NCBI GenBank assembly: GCA_030590265.1
Contig: JAUUYW010000004.1
Span: forward strand, 1-28,359
Reading direction: 5' to 3'
From: Candidatus Krumholzibacteriia bacterium
Lineage (GTDB): Bacteria; Krumholzibacteriota; Krumholzibacteriia; LZORAL124-64-63
DNA: 28,359 bases
A program made the position numbers and the translations under genes. This document shows positions 1 to 9,955 of this stretch, piece after piece (position 1 is the stretch's first letter; each line of letters starts with the position of its first letter). A model generated the notes under the pieces. The model was not told the origin of the DNA, made no database searches, and saw only the letters and a program-made list of their open reading frames with translations.

Positions 1-128
1 GCGAGCAAAACCGGATAAATGTTCTTTTTGCGGGATAATTGCCTGCGGCCCTTCCCTTGAGACCTGCTGAAGCGGTAGAATAATGGCAATGCATTCTAGC
101 CAGCCATGAATTTAGCCGGGAGAGAGTC

Positions 129-3100
129 ATGAAACGCGTCCAGCCTTGTCTGTGGTTAATCTTTCTTTTGCCGGCACTTGTGGCCTCGGCGGAACCAGCA
201 CCCGGTCGGTTTGTTCTGAATCCTGAATCCCAGGGACAACCCCGGTTGTTGGTCGGTAGTGAATCCATTTCCACTGAACCATCTTTTGTTGTGCAATCGA
301 GTGACGCTTCCGGTTGCCGACTTGATTTCCATCTCACAGCCATGCTGATGGAAGAACTCACCGTCGAAGGTGCCCGATATTCGGCCCTGACCATTCCCGG
401 CGGTGGAATGTCCGGCCTGGCCGGTGAGCCGGGACTGCCAACCTACAGCGGCCTGCTGGCCGTGCCCGAAGGCAGTGGCATCCAGGTTGAAAGCATAGCC
501 CTGGGGCAAAGAAAATATGCCGATATGAGGGTCTTGCCTTTTCAACCGGATGCCGCCACCGAGTTTGTTATGGATGCCGCCGTGTATTCCGGCCAGAAGG
601 CAGCGGGTAAAAGAACTGATCAGCATGATGCTTTCGTAATCCTGGGTGACCCTGCCATCTACCACGGCGTGCGGGTTGTCCCGTTCACCATTCAGCCGGT
701 CAGTTTTGACCCTCAAAAAAACGAAATCACAACCATCTCTCATCTGGAAGTGAATTTTGTCTTTTCCGGTGACGACCAGCGAGCCAAATCGCGCCGCTCC
801 AATGGCCTGATTCCCGAATCTTTTGCCGGGCTGCTGCGTGACCAACTGGTCAATGCCGACCAGGCCGGCTTGTTGGCCGGTTTTCTGGACGGGGACAAAG
901 CCGATGGGCAGCTGGTGGGCCCGGGCACCTACCTGGTCATCAGTCCTCCCATCGCCAGCATCACCGCAGAACTGCAGCCTCTTCTGGATTGGCGGAGCCG
1001 GCAAGGTTACACCGTGAAGCATGTGACCACTGCCCAAACCGGGACCAGCACTTCTAACATTAAAAACTATATCCAGGGGGTCTACGACAACGCCGTGGTG
1101 CCTCTGGAATTTGTAGTCCTGGTGGGCGATGCCGACGGGACTGTTACCTTGAATACCTGGCACGAAACACTTTCCGGCGATTGGGGAGAAGGCGATCATT
1201 ATTACACCACTCTCGATGGTGACGACATCTTGTCCGATGTTCTCATTGGCCGTCTCTCGGTTCGCAATCCCACCCAACTGCGCACCATTGTGAGCAAGAT
1301 CATCGGTTACGAAACCAATCCACCCTTGGTTGCCGACCCCGACTGGATTCAGCGGGCTTCTGTGGCCAGCGACCCATCCTCTTCCGGCATCACCACCATT
1401 TACGTGGCCCAGTGGCTCAAAGCCCAATTGCAGAATCTTGGCTACACCAAGGTGGATACTATTTTTGGGGGCAACTTCCCTTCGCAGATGTATGCCAGTC
1501 TGAACCAGGGATTGGGTGCTTTCGCCTACCGTGGTTTTGGAGGCATGAGTGGTTTTACAACCGGTCATATCAACTCTCTCAGCAATGGTGGAAAACTTCC
1601 TTTCGCTGTCATTCCCACCTGCAACACCGGTTCGTTTCATACTTATCAAGAGGCTCGCAGCGAAGCCTTTCTGCGCACCAGTGGTGGCGGTGCCATCGGC
1701 TGCATTGCCTTGTCCACAGGAGGAACCCACACACGCTACAACAACTGTTTGTACCACGGGATCTGGGAAGGCATGCTCTACAGCGGCAGCCGCTCTCTGG
1801 GTGCTGCCCAGAGTCATGGCAAAATGGAAGTCTACAAAAACTACTTCTCAGCCGAACCGAATATCCCGGAAATCTGGGCTGTTTGGACCAACCTGATGGG
1901 GGATCCGGCCACTGACATGTGGCAAAAGTCTCCTGCGACTTTGCTGGTCTCTCATCCTTCCGAATTGCCAGTGGGAGCCGTATCTGTTCCGGTTACCGTC
2001 ACCGTGGATGGAGCAGCGGTTTCCGGTCTGAGGGTGGCCTTGTACAAAGAGGGCGAAGTTACCGCCTCCGGTTATACCAACGCTTCGGGTTCAGTCAACA
2101 TTCCCCTGTACGGATACACAGCGGGAACGTTGCTGGTCACCGTCACCGGACACGATTGTCTGCCGTACCGAGGCTCCCTTGCCCTGGGTTTGGTGGATGT
2201 CTTTGCTGGTTTGAATGAATCCATTCTGGATGACGGCGACAGCGCGGGTCAGGGCAACGGCGACGGTTCCTGGAATCCAGGTGAGACTTTGGATATTCGA
2301 GTCTCCCTTACCAATTTCGGCACCAATTTGGCCGGCGGTGTTTCTGCCATTCTGACCACCAATGATCCCTATGCTACGGTCACCGACGCCAATGAAACCT
2401 TCGGCGATATTGCACCCGGTGGAATAAATTGGAGCAGTGGATCATTCGCCGTGGCCATCGCCGCCGATACTCCTGCTGATCACCCGATTGCCTTGTCAAT
2501 CCTGGCCACTGATGGATCTGAAACCTGGGCTTCCTCCTTGTCTTTCAAGGTGGAATCAGCTGCTTTGGCTGTTTCAAACTCCGAATGGGGTGGCGCAGGG
2601 CCAACCCCGGACCCTGGTGAAAGCGGGGATTTGAGCCTCACCCTTCGAAACAGCGGCACAGTGGCCAGTGGAGTGATTTCAGCCACTCTGACCACCGAAA
2701 GTCCCTGGATCGCCATCACCGATGATCAGGGAGAGTTTGGCAACATCAATCCTGGCGGTCAGTCCCAGAATTCGGCAAATCCGTTTGCTTTGACTATCGC
2801 TGGCGATTGTTTTGCCGGCCACCTGGCCACCTTCACTCTGGAAACAACTTTTGTTGGTGGAGCCACCCAGAGTGTTGTCTTCCAATTGACCGTTGGCCAA
2901 GCAGGTTCAGATGATCCCCTGGGCCCGGACAGCTATGGTTATTACGCTCTGGACAACACCGACACCGGTTATTCCATGGCCCCAATTTATGATTGGGTGG
3001 AGATCGACCCCAACCACGGCGGAAGTGGCACCAGCGTAGGCCTGACGGATAATGGCTGGGAGCAGGACGATACGCGCACCATGGACCTTCCTTTCTCCTT

Positions 3101-4931
3101 CCGATATTACGGTGAGCAGTATGATGAGATTGCCATTTGTTCCAACGGTTGGCTGGCCATGGGGGCCACCACCCTGAAACATTATCGCAACTATTCAATC
3201 CCCAGCGCCGGCAGCCCGGATCGCATGATCGCGCCGTTCTGGGACAACCTGAACCAGGTTGGCGATAACCAGGTCTACACCTGGTACGACGCAGCCCAGT
3301 TCCGCTTCATCATCCAATGGAGCCGAATGCCGAACTATCCGGGGCATGTCCAGAATTTCCAGGTTATCCTGCACGACCCGCAGGCTTACCCTACAGCCAC
3401 CAACGATGGAAAAATCCTGTTCCAGTACGAAACCGTGAACAACACCGATGTCACCAACGGATATGCCACGGCAGGCATTCAAAACACCGATGGTACTGAT
3501 GGACTTTTGTACACCTACTGGAACGAGTACGCCTCGGCTGCGGCACCTCTCGTATCCGGCCGTGCCATTATGTTCCTGCCCGTGGGCGCGGTGCCGGGGG
3601 CAACCTGCGACATATCCCCGTCGGCCATCAATATTACTTTGGCCCCGGATACCCAGGCTGATCGGGTGATGACCATTGCCAACAACGGTGAGACTGGCTC
3701 GGTGCTCAATTTCAACATTTCCAAAGTTGATCCAGACTCTCCGGTGTTGCCCGCAGGTGGCGACAAGAGCTTGCAGGGGTCAACCCTGGTCGCCAGTCAC
3801 TCCCAGTACGATTCAGGGACCGTGATGGACATTGATTTCACGGCCACCTGCTCCAGCCCTGACGACGAGTGGATTATCTCGGTGTCGTTGGACTTCCCGC
3901 TCGGTGTGGTGGTCAATTCCGGTACCAATATGAATGGCGCCAACGGTGGTCTGAGTTACAACGGAGCTTCGGGTGATGGTGTTATTGCCTCCTGGGGCGG
4001 AGAGGGTTTTCTAAGTGATGGAAACAGTGGCACCGGTAGTCTGAATCTGGATTTCAGCTCGACGGTGGGCACTGTGGAAATCCCCTTTGTCCTGACAGGC
4101 GACAATTTCGGCGGCCCACCCCATTCAATCTCCGGGACTATCGTCCTGGAACAGTCCGGTCCTTCGGTTCTTGTTGCTCAACCCAACGGAGGCGAACTGT
4201 GGGCCGAGGGAGAGACCCGGACAATTCAATTCAACGCGGGTGGTGGAGTGGAAAATGTTCGCATCGAGTTGGATCGTGGTCAAGGATCTGGTTGGGAGCT
4301 GTTGGCCGATGACTATCCGGCAGGCTCTGGAGCCTTTGAATGGTTGGTCACCGGTCCGATCAGTGCCCATTGCCGCGTGAAAATTACCGATCAAATTGAC
4401 AGCCTGGTTCTGGATCAAAGTGACGGTGATTTCACCATTGGACGTTCCCTGGCCTGGTTGCAATTGGACCAGGAATTCGGCGTAATCAACCAGGGATCCC
4501 CAGAAAGCATCACCCTGACAATCGACACCGATGGCCTGGCCGAAGGCACTTATTCCATTGATTTGATTGTTTCCAACTCAGCCGGTTCCCCGGTGGTGGT
4601 GCCGGTGCGATTGACTGTTTCGAACGGTGTTTCGCCCACCTCGGAACTGCCAACTCAACTGGCACTGAACCAGAATCACCCCAACCCGTTCAACCCGCAA
4701 ACCAGCATCAGCTTCTCGTTGCCGGCTGCCGGGAATGTGCACTTGAAGGTTTACAACGCCACCGGACGTTTGGTCAGAACGCTGGTCGATGGTTCGTTGC
4801 CTGCAGGTGCTTATCAGCAAGTGTGGGATGGCACCGACAGTCATGGCCATCGGGTGGCTTCGGGTGTGTATCTGTACCGTCTGGAAACACCGGGCAGAAA
4901 ACTGACACGGAAAATGTTGATGGTGAAATGA
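129..4931 (+). CDS. Secreted gingipain-like C25 family protein with C-terminal sorting domain
   Basis: A 1600-residue exported protein. Residues 1-21 form a signal peptide. Residues about 60-230 resemble a gingipain propeptide, and a caspase-like Peptidase_C25 domain starts near residue 265 (YLVISPP, then VVLVGDADG). The nucleophile region is IPTCNTGSF with C498. The position where gingipains have the catalytic His of a YxGHG motif reads YRGFGG (F470), so classical activity is doubtful. Beta-rich domains follow: an Ig-like segment (about 615-690), two related copies with DPYATVTD and SPWIAITD (about 710-910), and a sandwich with FSFRYYGEQ and ICSNGWLAMG (about 950-1150). Residues about 1510-1600 are a FlgD-Ig-like type IX sorting domain with HPNPFNP and GVYLYRL. 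The ATG has GGGAGAG just upstream. Role inferred: cell-surface or secreted protein processing. The fold assignment is confident; catalysis is not. Confidence 0.88.
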   Translation: MKRVQPCLWLIFLLPALVASAEPAPGRFVLNPESQGQPRLLVGSESISTEPSFVVQSSDASGCRLDFHLTAMLMEELTVEGARYSALTIPGGGMSGLAGEPGLPTYSGLLAVPEGSGIQVESIALGQRKYADMRVLPFQPDAATEFVMDAAVYSGQKAAGKRTDQHDAFVILGDPAIYHGVRVVPFTIQPVSFDPQKNEITTISHLEVNFVFSGDDQRAKSRRSNGLIPESFAGLLRDQLVNADQAGLLAGFLDGDKADGQLVGPGTYLVISPPIASITAELQPLLDWRSRQGYTVKHVTTAQTGTSTSNIKNYIQGVYDNAVVPLEFVVLVGDADGTVTLNTWHETLSGDWGEGDHYYTTLDGDDILSDVLIGRLSVRNPTQLRTIVSKIIGYETNPPLVADPDWIQRASVASDPSSSGITTIYVAQWLKAQLQNLGYTKVDTIFGGNFPSQMYASLNQGLGAFAYRGFGGMSGFTTGHINSLSNGGKLPFAVIPTCNTGSFHTYQEARSEAFLRTSGGGAIGCIALSTGGTHTRYNNCLYHGIWEGMLYSGSRSLGAAQSHGKMEVYKNYFSAEPNIPEIWAVWTNLMGDPATDMWQKSPATLLVSHPSELPVGAVSVPVTVTVDGAAVSGLRVALYKEGEVTASGYTNASGSVNIPLYGYTAGTLLVTVTGHDCLPYRGSLALGLVDVFAGLNESILDDGDSAGQGNGDGSWNPGETLDIRVSLTNFGTNLAGGVSAILTTNDPYATVTDANETFGDIAPGGINWSSGSFAVAIAADTPADHPIALSILATDGSETWASSLSFKVESAALAVSNSEWGGAGPTPDPGESGDLSLTLRNSGTVASGVISATLTTESPWIAITDDQGEFGNINPGGQSQNSANPFALTIAGDCFAGHLATFTLETTFVGGATQSVVFQLTVGQAGSDDPLGPDSYGYYALDNTDTGYSMAPIYDWVEIDPNHGGSGTSVGLTDNGWEQDDTRTMDLPFSFRYYGEQYDEIAICSNGWLAMGATTLKHYRNYSIPSAGSPDRMIAPFWDNLNQVGDNQVYTWYDAAQFRFIIQWSRMPNYPGHVQNFQVILHDPQAYPTATNDGKILFQYETVNNTDVTNGYATAGIQNTDGTDGLLYTYWNEYASAAAPLVSGRAIMFLPVGAVPGATCDISPSAINITLAPDTQADRVMTIANNGETGSVLNFNISKVDPDSPVLPAGGDKSLQGSTLVASHSQYDSGTVMDIDFTATCSSPDDEWIISVSLDFPLGVVVNSGTNMNGANGGLSYNGASGDGVIASWGGEGFLSDGNSGTGSLNLDFSSTVGTVEIPFVLTGDNFGGPPHSISGTIVLEQSGPSVLVAQPNGGELWAEGETRTIQFNAGGGVENVRIELDRGQGSGWELLADDYPAGSGAFEWLVTGPISAHCRVKITDQIDSLVLDQSDGDFTIGRSLAWLQLDQEFGVINQGSPESITLTIDTDGLAEGTYSIDLIVSNSAGSPVVVPVRLTVSNGVSPTSELPTQLALNQNHPNPFNPQTSISFSLPAAGNVHLKVYNATGRLVRTLVDGSLPAGAYQQVWDGTDSHGHRVASGVYLYRLETPGRKLTRKMLMVK

Positions 4932-4977
4932 GCCCTGGCGGGCAGTGAATCCTCTCCAGGTTCATGACCATTGATGC

Positions 4978-5015
4978 AAACAGCGCCACCTCTCCGCAGG
5001 GTGGCGCTGTTTTTT
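4978..5015 (+). terminator. Bidirectional intrinsic terminator
   Basis: A perfect 10-bp GC-rich stem (CAGCGCCACC at 4981-4990 with GGTGGCGCTG at 5000-5009) is flanked by AAA on the left and TTTTTT on the right. It lies between the convergent C25 and tricorn genes, ends the rightward transcript well, and may also slow the leftward one. Confidence 0.9.
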
Positions 5016-5031
5016 GGGTCAGTGGAAAGAA

Positions 5032-8000
5032 CTACTTCTTGTTGCGTGGGAATCCACGAACCGAAGGTACTTCCACGGGTTCTTCCTTGATCTTTTCCAA
5101 CAATACTTCCACGGCCTTTTCCAGCTGCGGATCCCGTCCGGCAATCATCTCATGGGGGAGATTGTCCAGGGGGATGGTTGGATCAACACCGTAATTTTCC
5201 ACGGCCCAGTTTCCATCCGTATCAAAGAGCCCGAACTCGGGGAAGGTGACACTGCCACCATCCATCAGCCCCATTCCGCGGCTGATGCCAACGAGTCCGC
5301 CCCAGGTTCGGGTGCCGATAACCGGGCCCAGATCGTAAAACTTGAAGTAATATGGTAGCGCGTCGCCACCACTGCCGGCGTATCCGTTGCTGATCATGGC
5401 CATGTGACCCAGGAATGCCGTGCCGGGAGTGCGCCAATCCTGGCCATAGCGGGGTTTCCACAAATTGACCATTTTCTGGCGCAAAATATTCATGAAGAAA
5501 TCGGGAATGAACCCACCACCGTTGAAGCGTTCATCGATGACCAGGCCTTCTTTGCGCAGGTTCGGGTAATATCCCTTGGCAAAGCCTTTTTGACCGCCGA
5601 TGGCAGTGTTGGGCAAGTGCAAGTAACCAATGCGCCCGTCGGACAATTTGTCCACCAGACGACGGTTCTTTTGCACCCAGGCTTCGTACCGCAAATCCCG
5701 TTCGCTCCTGATGGGAGTGATGGTGATTTCACGGCTGTCTTTTCCACTGGGCTCGGATCCGATTTCCAAAACCACTTGTTTGCCAACCTTGTTCTCCAGC
5801 AGGCTGTAGGGGTTGGTCTCCAGGTGCAAGGGTACACCATCAATGCTGATGATGTAGTCGTCGCTGCCGACATTCAGGCCGGGACCGTGAAGAGGTGTCT
5901 GAACACTGGAATCCCAGTTGCGGTCGCGGAAGATGCGGCCAAAGCGGTAACGATCACTCTCGCGATCCACGGTGAAATTGCAGCCCAACAAACCGGTGCC
6001 CACTTTTTTGGCTTTGGGCATGTCACCGGGTCGCACGTAACTGTGCGAGCTGTTCAATTCACCGATCATCTCACCCAGGATGAAGGAGAAGTCGGCACCA
6101 TGGGCCACATAGGGCACCAGCTGGCCGTAACGATCGTACATGCGCTTCCAGTCGACGCCGTGCATGCCGGGATCATAGAAGAAATCCCGTTCCTGACGCC
6201 AGGCATCGCGGAACATTTGCTGCCACTCTGCGCGAGGATCAATGCGGGCTTCCAGTTCTGCCGTGCGCAGGGGTTTGTCTGCCGGTTTCTGGTCGGCGTC
6301 GGCCTTGACGATGCCAAAACCGGACATGCTCCGGTAAAACAGGCTTTTTCCATCGGCTGACAATTCAAAGCCGAAGGCTCCAGCCAGCACCGATTTCTCT
6401 TCTCGTTCTTCCATATCATAAAGCTTGATGGAACTGCGTTCACCAGGTTTTGCCTGGCTGCCACCCGGTTGGAAGGGTTGGCTTATGAAAAACAATTTGC
6501 CCGAGGCGTGGTGCAGATTGCGGAATTGACCGGGGCCAACACCAAGGTCGACCATGCGGTCATTGATGCCTTCAAGATCGATGACGATGGGTTCGGTGGC
6601 TTCCTCGTCCTCTTTGTCTTCACCATCATCATCCTTGCCTTCTTCAGAATCCTTTTCAGCATCATCCTCGGAATCTTCCGAATCTTCCGAATCTTCGGAA
6701 TCATCCTTAACTTCAACCTCATCACTCTCGGGCGGGAAGGGATGCTCCACATCCTCGCGCAGGGTGACCAGGTACAAACCATCCATGTTGCCCCAAATGG
6801 GTTTGAGATCGAAAGCACCCAGAGTGGGGTTGAAGTGCTGGCCGGAAGCGAAGAAAAGATAGTCGCCCTTGTCGTCGAAACAGGGCTCGCTGTCATCAGT
6901 GAAATCTGTGGTCACCCGGTGTGTTTTTCCACTGTCCATGTTGTAAAGAAAAATGGAGCGAAAGCCATTGTCTTCACCTTTGGCGTAAGCAACCCAACCG
7001 GCGTTGGGGCTCCAGTCAAAACCGTGAATTTCACCGCTGACGCTTTGGTCGATTTTCTTGATGTCGCCGCTTTCGGCATCCACCACGAAGAGCGACATGT
7101 TGGCATCATTCAGCAGCAGATATTTGCTGTCGGGCGACCAGGCCAGACGCATTTTGTAGGTCTCGCTGCCTTTGGTCAGTTGTTTCTCCTCGCCTTTGCC
7201 GTCGGCGCTGCGCAGCCAGATTTCATATTCACCGGTGCGATCGCTGAGGTAGGCAACATTCTTACCGTCGGGCGACCAGACCGGGTTGCGTTCCCTGATG
7301 CCGGGAGTGGCCGTCAAGTTGCGAATATTTCCTTTTTCAGCCGGAACGGTGAAGATGTCACCTCGGGCGCCAAAGGCTACACGTTTGGCGTCAGGGGCAA
7401 TGCTGCCACTGCGAACCCGGTCGCCGACATTGGTGACCTTGGCCCGGGTCAGCGGATTGTCACTGTGCAGGGAAACTACAATCCTGACACTTTTTTCAGT
7501 TTCCAGATTCAAAACCCACAACCAACCACCGTTTTCATAAACAATGGCCCCGGGGCCCTGACTGGGGTTTTTGACGTCATAGTCCTTGTGTTTGGTGATC
7601 TGTCGACGCTCACCTTTGACCGTATCATAGGCCCAAATCTGCATGTTTCCCGATTTGTCCGAGGTGTAATAGACAGTATCACCCTGCCACATGGGAAAGT
7701 TGTCACTGCCGATCCAGTCGGTCACTTTTTGAGTATCGTTTTTATCGAAATCATAAATCCAGATATCCTGGGCCATGCCACCTTTGTAGCGTTTCCAGGT
7801 GCGATGCTCCCGGGAGATGCGGTTGTAGGCAATTTTTTTGCCGTCGGGAGAGTAACTGCTCAGACCACCGGTGGGCAGAGGAATGCGGATGGGTAGTCCG
7901 CCAGCCGTGGCCACGGTGAAGAGTTGCAGGTCACGACCCGTGCGGCTTTCACGCCGCGACTGGAAGCGCACGGCCTTGCCGTCAGGTTGCCAATCCATGA

Positions 8001-8376
8001 CCCGGTCCTGGCCGGGATGCCAGGTCAGGCGCTCGGGCTCGCCGCCCTGGGCGTCCACCAGATAGACATCATTGTTGCCGTCGTAGTTGCCGCTGAAGGC
8101 AATGGTTTTTCCATCAGGGCTGAATTTTGCCTGATTTTGATATCCCACCGAGCCGGTCAGTCGACGAGCCCGGCCACCGGTGCTGCCCACGGTCCATAGA
8201 TCGCCGGCGTAGCTGAAGACGATGGTTTGCTCGTGAATATCAGGGAAACGCAGCAAACGCATGTCGTCATGGTTGGGTTTTTCATGGACCACATCACTTG
8301 CCGCAGCAGGGATGGTCCAAAGCAGAAGTGCGCCCAGCACAAGGGCAGCAGTTTTGGGAGAAAGGAACCAGCGCAT
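5032..8376 (-). CDS. Tricorn-like serine protease (S41 family), exported
   Basis: An 1114-residue tricorn homologue, a protease that trims peptides. A signal peptide (about residues 1-27, ending AAASD) places it outside the cytoplasm, unlike archaeal tricorn. Residues about 40-545 are TolB/tricorn beta-propeller repeats (FSPDGKTIAFSG, WSPDGKNVAYLSD). A strongly acidic linker of S-E-D repeats (about 548-595) precedes the C1, PDZ and S41 regions. Catalytic residues match tricorn: S777-H778 (SSHSYV), S1002 (NGYAGSGGD) and E1060 (AVENYGVDP). The ATG at 8376 shares its A with the M28 stop (TGATG) and has GGAGGT 5 bases upstream inside that gene, indicating translational coupling. An in-frame TTG one codon earlier is less likely. 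The M28 peptidase upstream is the obvious partner in peptide breakdown. Confidence 0.93.
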   Translation of the reverse strand: MRWFLSPKTAALVLGALLLWTIPAAASDVVHEKPNHDDMRLLRFPDIHEQTIVFSYAGDLWTVGSTGGRARRLTGSVGYQNQAKFSPDGKTIAFSGNYDGNNDVYLVDAQGGEPERLTWHPGQDRVMDWQPDGKAVRFQSRRESRTGRDLQLFTVATAGGLPIRIPLPTGGLSSYSPDGKKIAYNRISREHRTWKRYKGGMAQDIWIYDFDKNDTQKVTDWIGSDNFPMWQGDTVYYTSDKSGNMQIWAYDTVKGERRQITKHKDYDVKNPSQGPGAIVYENGGWLWVLNLETEKSVRIVVSLHSDNPLTRAKVTNVGDRVRSGSIAPDAKRVAFGARGDIFTVPAEKGNIRNLTATPGIRERNPVWSPDGKNVAYLSDRTGEYEIWLRSADGKGEEKQLTKGSETYKMRLAWSPDSKYLLLNDANMSLFVVDAESGDIKKIDQSVSGEIHGFDWSPNAGWVAYAKGEDNGFRSIFLYNMDSGKTHRVTTDFTDDSEPCFDDKGDYLFFASGQHFNPTLGAFDLKPIWGNMDGLYLVTLREDVEHPFPPESDEVEVKDDSEDSEDSEDSEDDAEKDSEEGKDDDGEDKEDEEATEPIVIDLEGINDRMVDLGVGPGQFRNLHHASGKLFFISQPFQPGGSQAKPGERSSIKLYDMEEREEKSVLAGAFGFELSADGKSLFYRSMSGFGIVKADADQKPADKPLRTAELEARIDPRAEWQQMFRDAWRQERDFFYDPGMHGVDWKRMYDRYGQLVPYVAHGADFSFILGEMIGELNSSHSYVRPGDMPKAKKVGTGLLGCNFTVDRESDRYRFGRIFRDRNWDSSVQTPLHGPGLNVGSDDYIISIDGVPLHLETNPYSLLENKVGKQVVLEIGSEPSGKDSREITITPIRSERDLRYEAWVQKNRRLVDKLSDGRIGYLHLPNTAIGGQKGFAKGYYPNLRKEGLVIDERFNGGGFIPDFFMNILRQKMVNLWKPRYGQDWRTPGTAFLGHMAMISNGYAGSGGDALPYYFKFYDLGPVIGTRTWGGLVGISRGMGLMDGGSVTFPEFGLFDTDGNWAVENYGVDPTIPLDNLPHEMIAGRDPQLEKAVEVLLEKIKEEPVEVPSVRGFPRNKK

Positions 8377-9836
8377 CAATGACCTCCATCAAAGGTTGAA
8401 TCAACAGTTTCTGAACTAGATATTTGCCGCAAAGAAACAGGATCATCAGCAACGGAAAAAATCAACCCGGCGATGACGGCCACATTGCGCGCCAGCAAAT
8501 CGGGGTCAATTTTTTCAAAAGTATCGGCAAGGCTGTGGTGAACGTCAAAATAGTGGGTGGTGTCGACCCAGTGACCCACTCCGGGCACGCCTGCGCGCAC
8601 AATGGGGCCAACATCAACACCACTGCCGCCCTTGCGGATTTTCCACTCTCCTGGCGCGACCCTTCCCAGAGGGGCGGCCATCTGACTGAGATGCTCGATC
8701 ACCAGGCTGTCCGCATCCACAGTGAAACCCAGGGGGGCAAACGATCCCGCATCACTTTCCAAAGCCAGGATGTGGTTGTCCAGCTCAAAACGGTGGGCTT
8801 CCAGATAAGCCCGTCCACCAACGCCGCCCATTTCCTCACAGGTATAATGAACAACCCGCACAGTACGTCGGGGGTGCAATCCTTGTTGCAAAATCAATTG
8901 GGCCGCGCCGAGGCTGAGAGCCACACCGGCACCATCGTCCTGGGCGCAGGTGCCTACGTCCCAGGAGTCGAGGTGGCCGCTGAGCAGAACGATCTCTTCC
9001 GGGTTTTCCCGTCCGCGGATGTCACCGATGACATTGTAACTGGTGGTTTCGCCGTGGTTGGTGGCCTCCATGTAGAGTTTGACCACCGGTTTGAGGCCCC
9101 TTTGAGCCATGCGGTACAAACGCCCGGCGTCTTCCACGGTCAGGGCGGCTATGGGAATACGCGGTGCGTCATCGTCATAGTGCATCATGCCGGTGTGAGG
9201 TGCGCCAAGGCTGCGTCCGGTGACCGAACGAATGAGCACCGCTACTGCGCCATGCCGGGCCGCGGCGCTGGCTCCGCCAACCCGGTAGCGAACTGTTTTA
9301 CCGTAGCCTTCCCAGGGTGGATTGAAGAGCACGATTTTTCCTTCAGCCTCGTCGGCGCGAGCCTCTAGTTCTTCGAAATCCCGCACTGCGAGGATCTCCG
9401 CTTCAATGCCCTCGGGGCCGGTGCCATCACTCAAACCCATACCGCTGAGGATGAGATCGAATTCCAGGGGTGATGTGCAGCGTGCCCATTCAACACCCCG
9501 AGTCCAGTAGGGGACAGTGACCGGTTCGGTCCAAACACTGTCGAACCCGGCTTCTTCCATGGAGCGCACGGACCATTCGATGGCCCGTTTCATTCCCGGA
9601 GAACCCGTCAGGCGGTGACCCACGGTGTCGCAGAGTTCGCCCAGCTTGTCGTAGGTGTATTCGTCGGCCAGGGCAGCATGGAGCAGGGCATGGATTTCGG
9701 CGGATGCCGCAGGAACAGATTCGTTGGATGAAGCGGCAACTGGAGAGGTGCTGGCCGGAGCAGGAGCCTGGGAACAGGCATTCAGGCTCAACAGGAGGCA
9801 GACAAGAAGGCACAGAGCCGAAAGACGGCGAAGCAT
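8376..9836 (-). CDS. M28 family metallopeptidase lipoprotein (carboxypeptidase Q-like)
   Basis: A 486-residue zinc aminopeptidase/carboxypeptidase of the M28B group, most like animal carboxypeptidase Q. The N-terminus is a lipoprotein signal with lipobox LNAC (C21), so it is probably membrane-anchored in the periplasm or on the surface. A PA-type insert lies around residues 140-260 (IVLFNPPW, AAARHGAVAVLIRS). The di-zinc site is complete: H288 and D290 in SGHLDSWD, D300/D301 in QDDGAG, E334/E335 in CEEMGG, D362 in ESDAG, and H433/H434 in DVHHSLADT. AAGGAG lies 5 bases before the ATG. It is the first gene of a two-gene unit with the tricorn protease; together they would reduce peptides to amino acids. 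Confidence 0.93.
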   Translation of the reverse strand: MLRRLSALCLLVCLLLSLNACSQAPAPASTSPVAASSNESVPAASAEIHALLHAALADEYTYDKLGELCDTVGHRLTGSPGMKRAIEWSVRSMEEAGFDSVWTEPVTVPYWTRGVEWARCTSPLEFDLILSGMGLSDGTGPEGIEAEILAVRDFEELEARADEAEGKIVLFNPPWEGYGKTVRYRVGGASAAARHGAVAVLIRSVTGRSLGAPHTGMMHYDDDAPRIPIAALTVEDAGRLYRMAQRGLKPVVKLYMEATNHGETTSYNVIGDIRGRENPEEIVLLSGHLDSWDVGTCAQDDGAGVALSLGAAQLILQQGLHPRRTVRVVHYTCEEMGGVGGRAYLEAHRFELDNHILALESDAGSFAPLGFTVDADSLVIEHLSQMAAPLGRVAPGEWKIRKGGSGVDVGPIVRAGVPGVGHWVDTTHYFDVHHSLADTFEKIDPDLLARNVAVIAGLIFSVADDPVSLRQISSSETVDSTFDGGH

Positions 9837-9894
9837 GGATTCTCCTTAGATGGGACAAGGGAGGGTTTGAAATTTCCTACCCAATGTAGCACAG

Positions 9895-9924
9895 AAAAGC
9901 CCGGGACCGAAACCCCGGGCTTTT
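9895..9924 (-). terminator. Intrinsic terminator of the ornithine aminotransferase gene
   Basis: A perfect 11-bp stem, AAAAGCCCGGG (9895-9905) with CCCGGGCTTTT (9914-9924) and an 8-base loop, 31 bases past the stop of the leftward gene. Both sides carry A4/T4, so it could work either way. Confidence 0.85.
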
Positions 9925-9955
9925 GTAGCAGTCTTCGAGAGACTTATTATGAGAT

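Noticed and set aside
156..1817. 553-codon open frame antisense to the C25 gene
   Set aside because: Shadow of the GC-biased C25 coding strand. The translation has no recognisable family and the opposite frame has a signal peptide and domains.
6671..6705. Short tandem repeats as a CRISPR-like array
   Set aside because: 9-base units without spacers, inside a coding region for an acidic linker.
6469..7896. 475-codon open frame antisense to the tricorn gene, and similar long antisense frames at 5404, 10058, 13387
   Set aside because: Each lies wholly opposite a gene with intact catalytic motifs, and none has a domain of its own.
8377..8379. TTG one codon upstream as tricorn start
   Set aside because: The ATG at 8376 has better spacing to GGAGGT and forms the common TGATG coupling.
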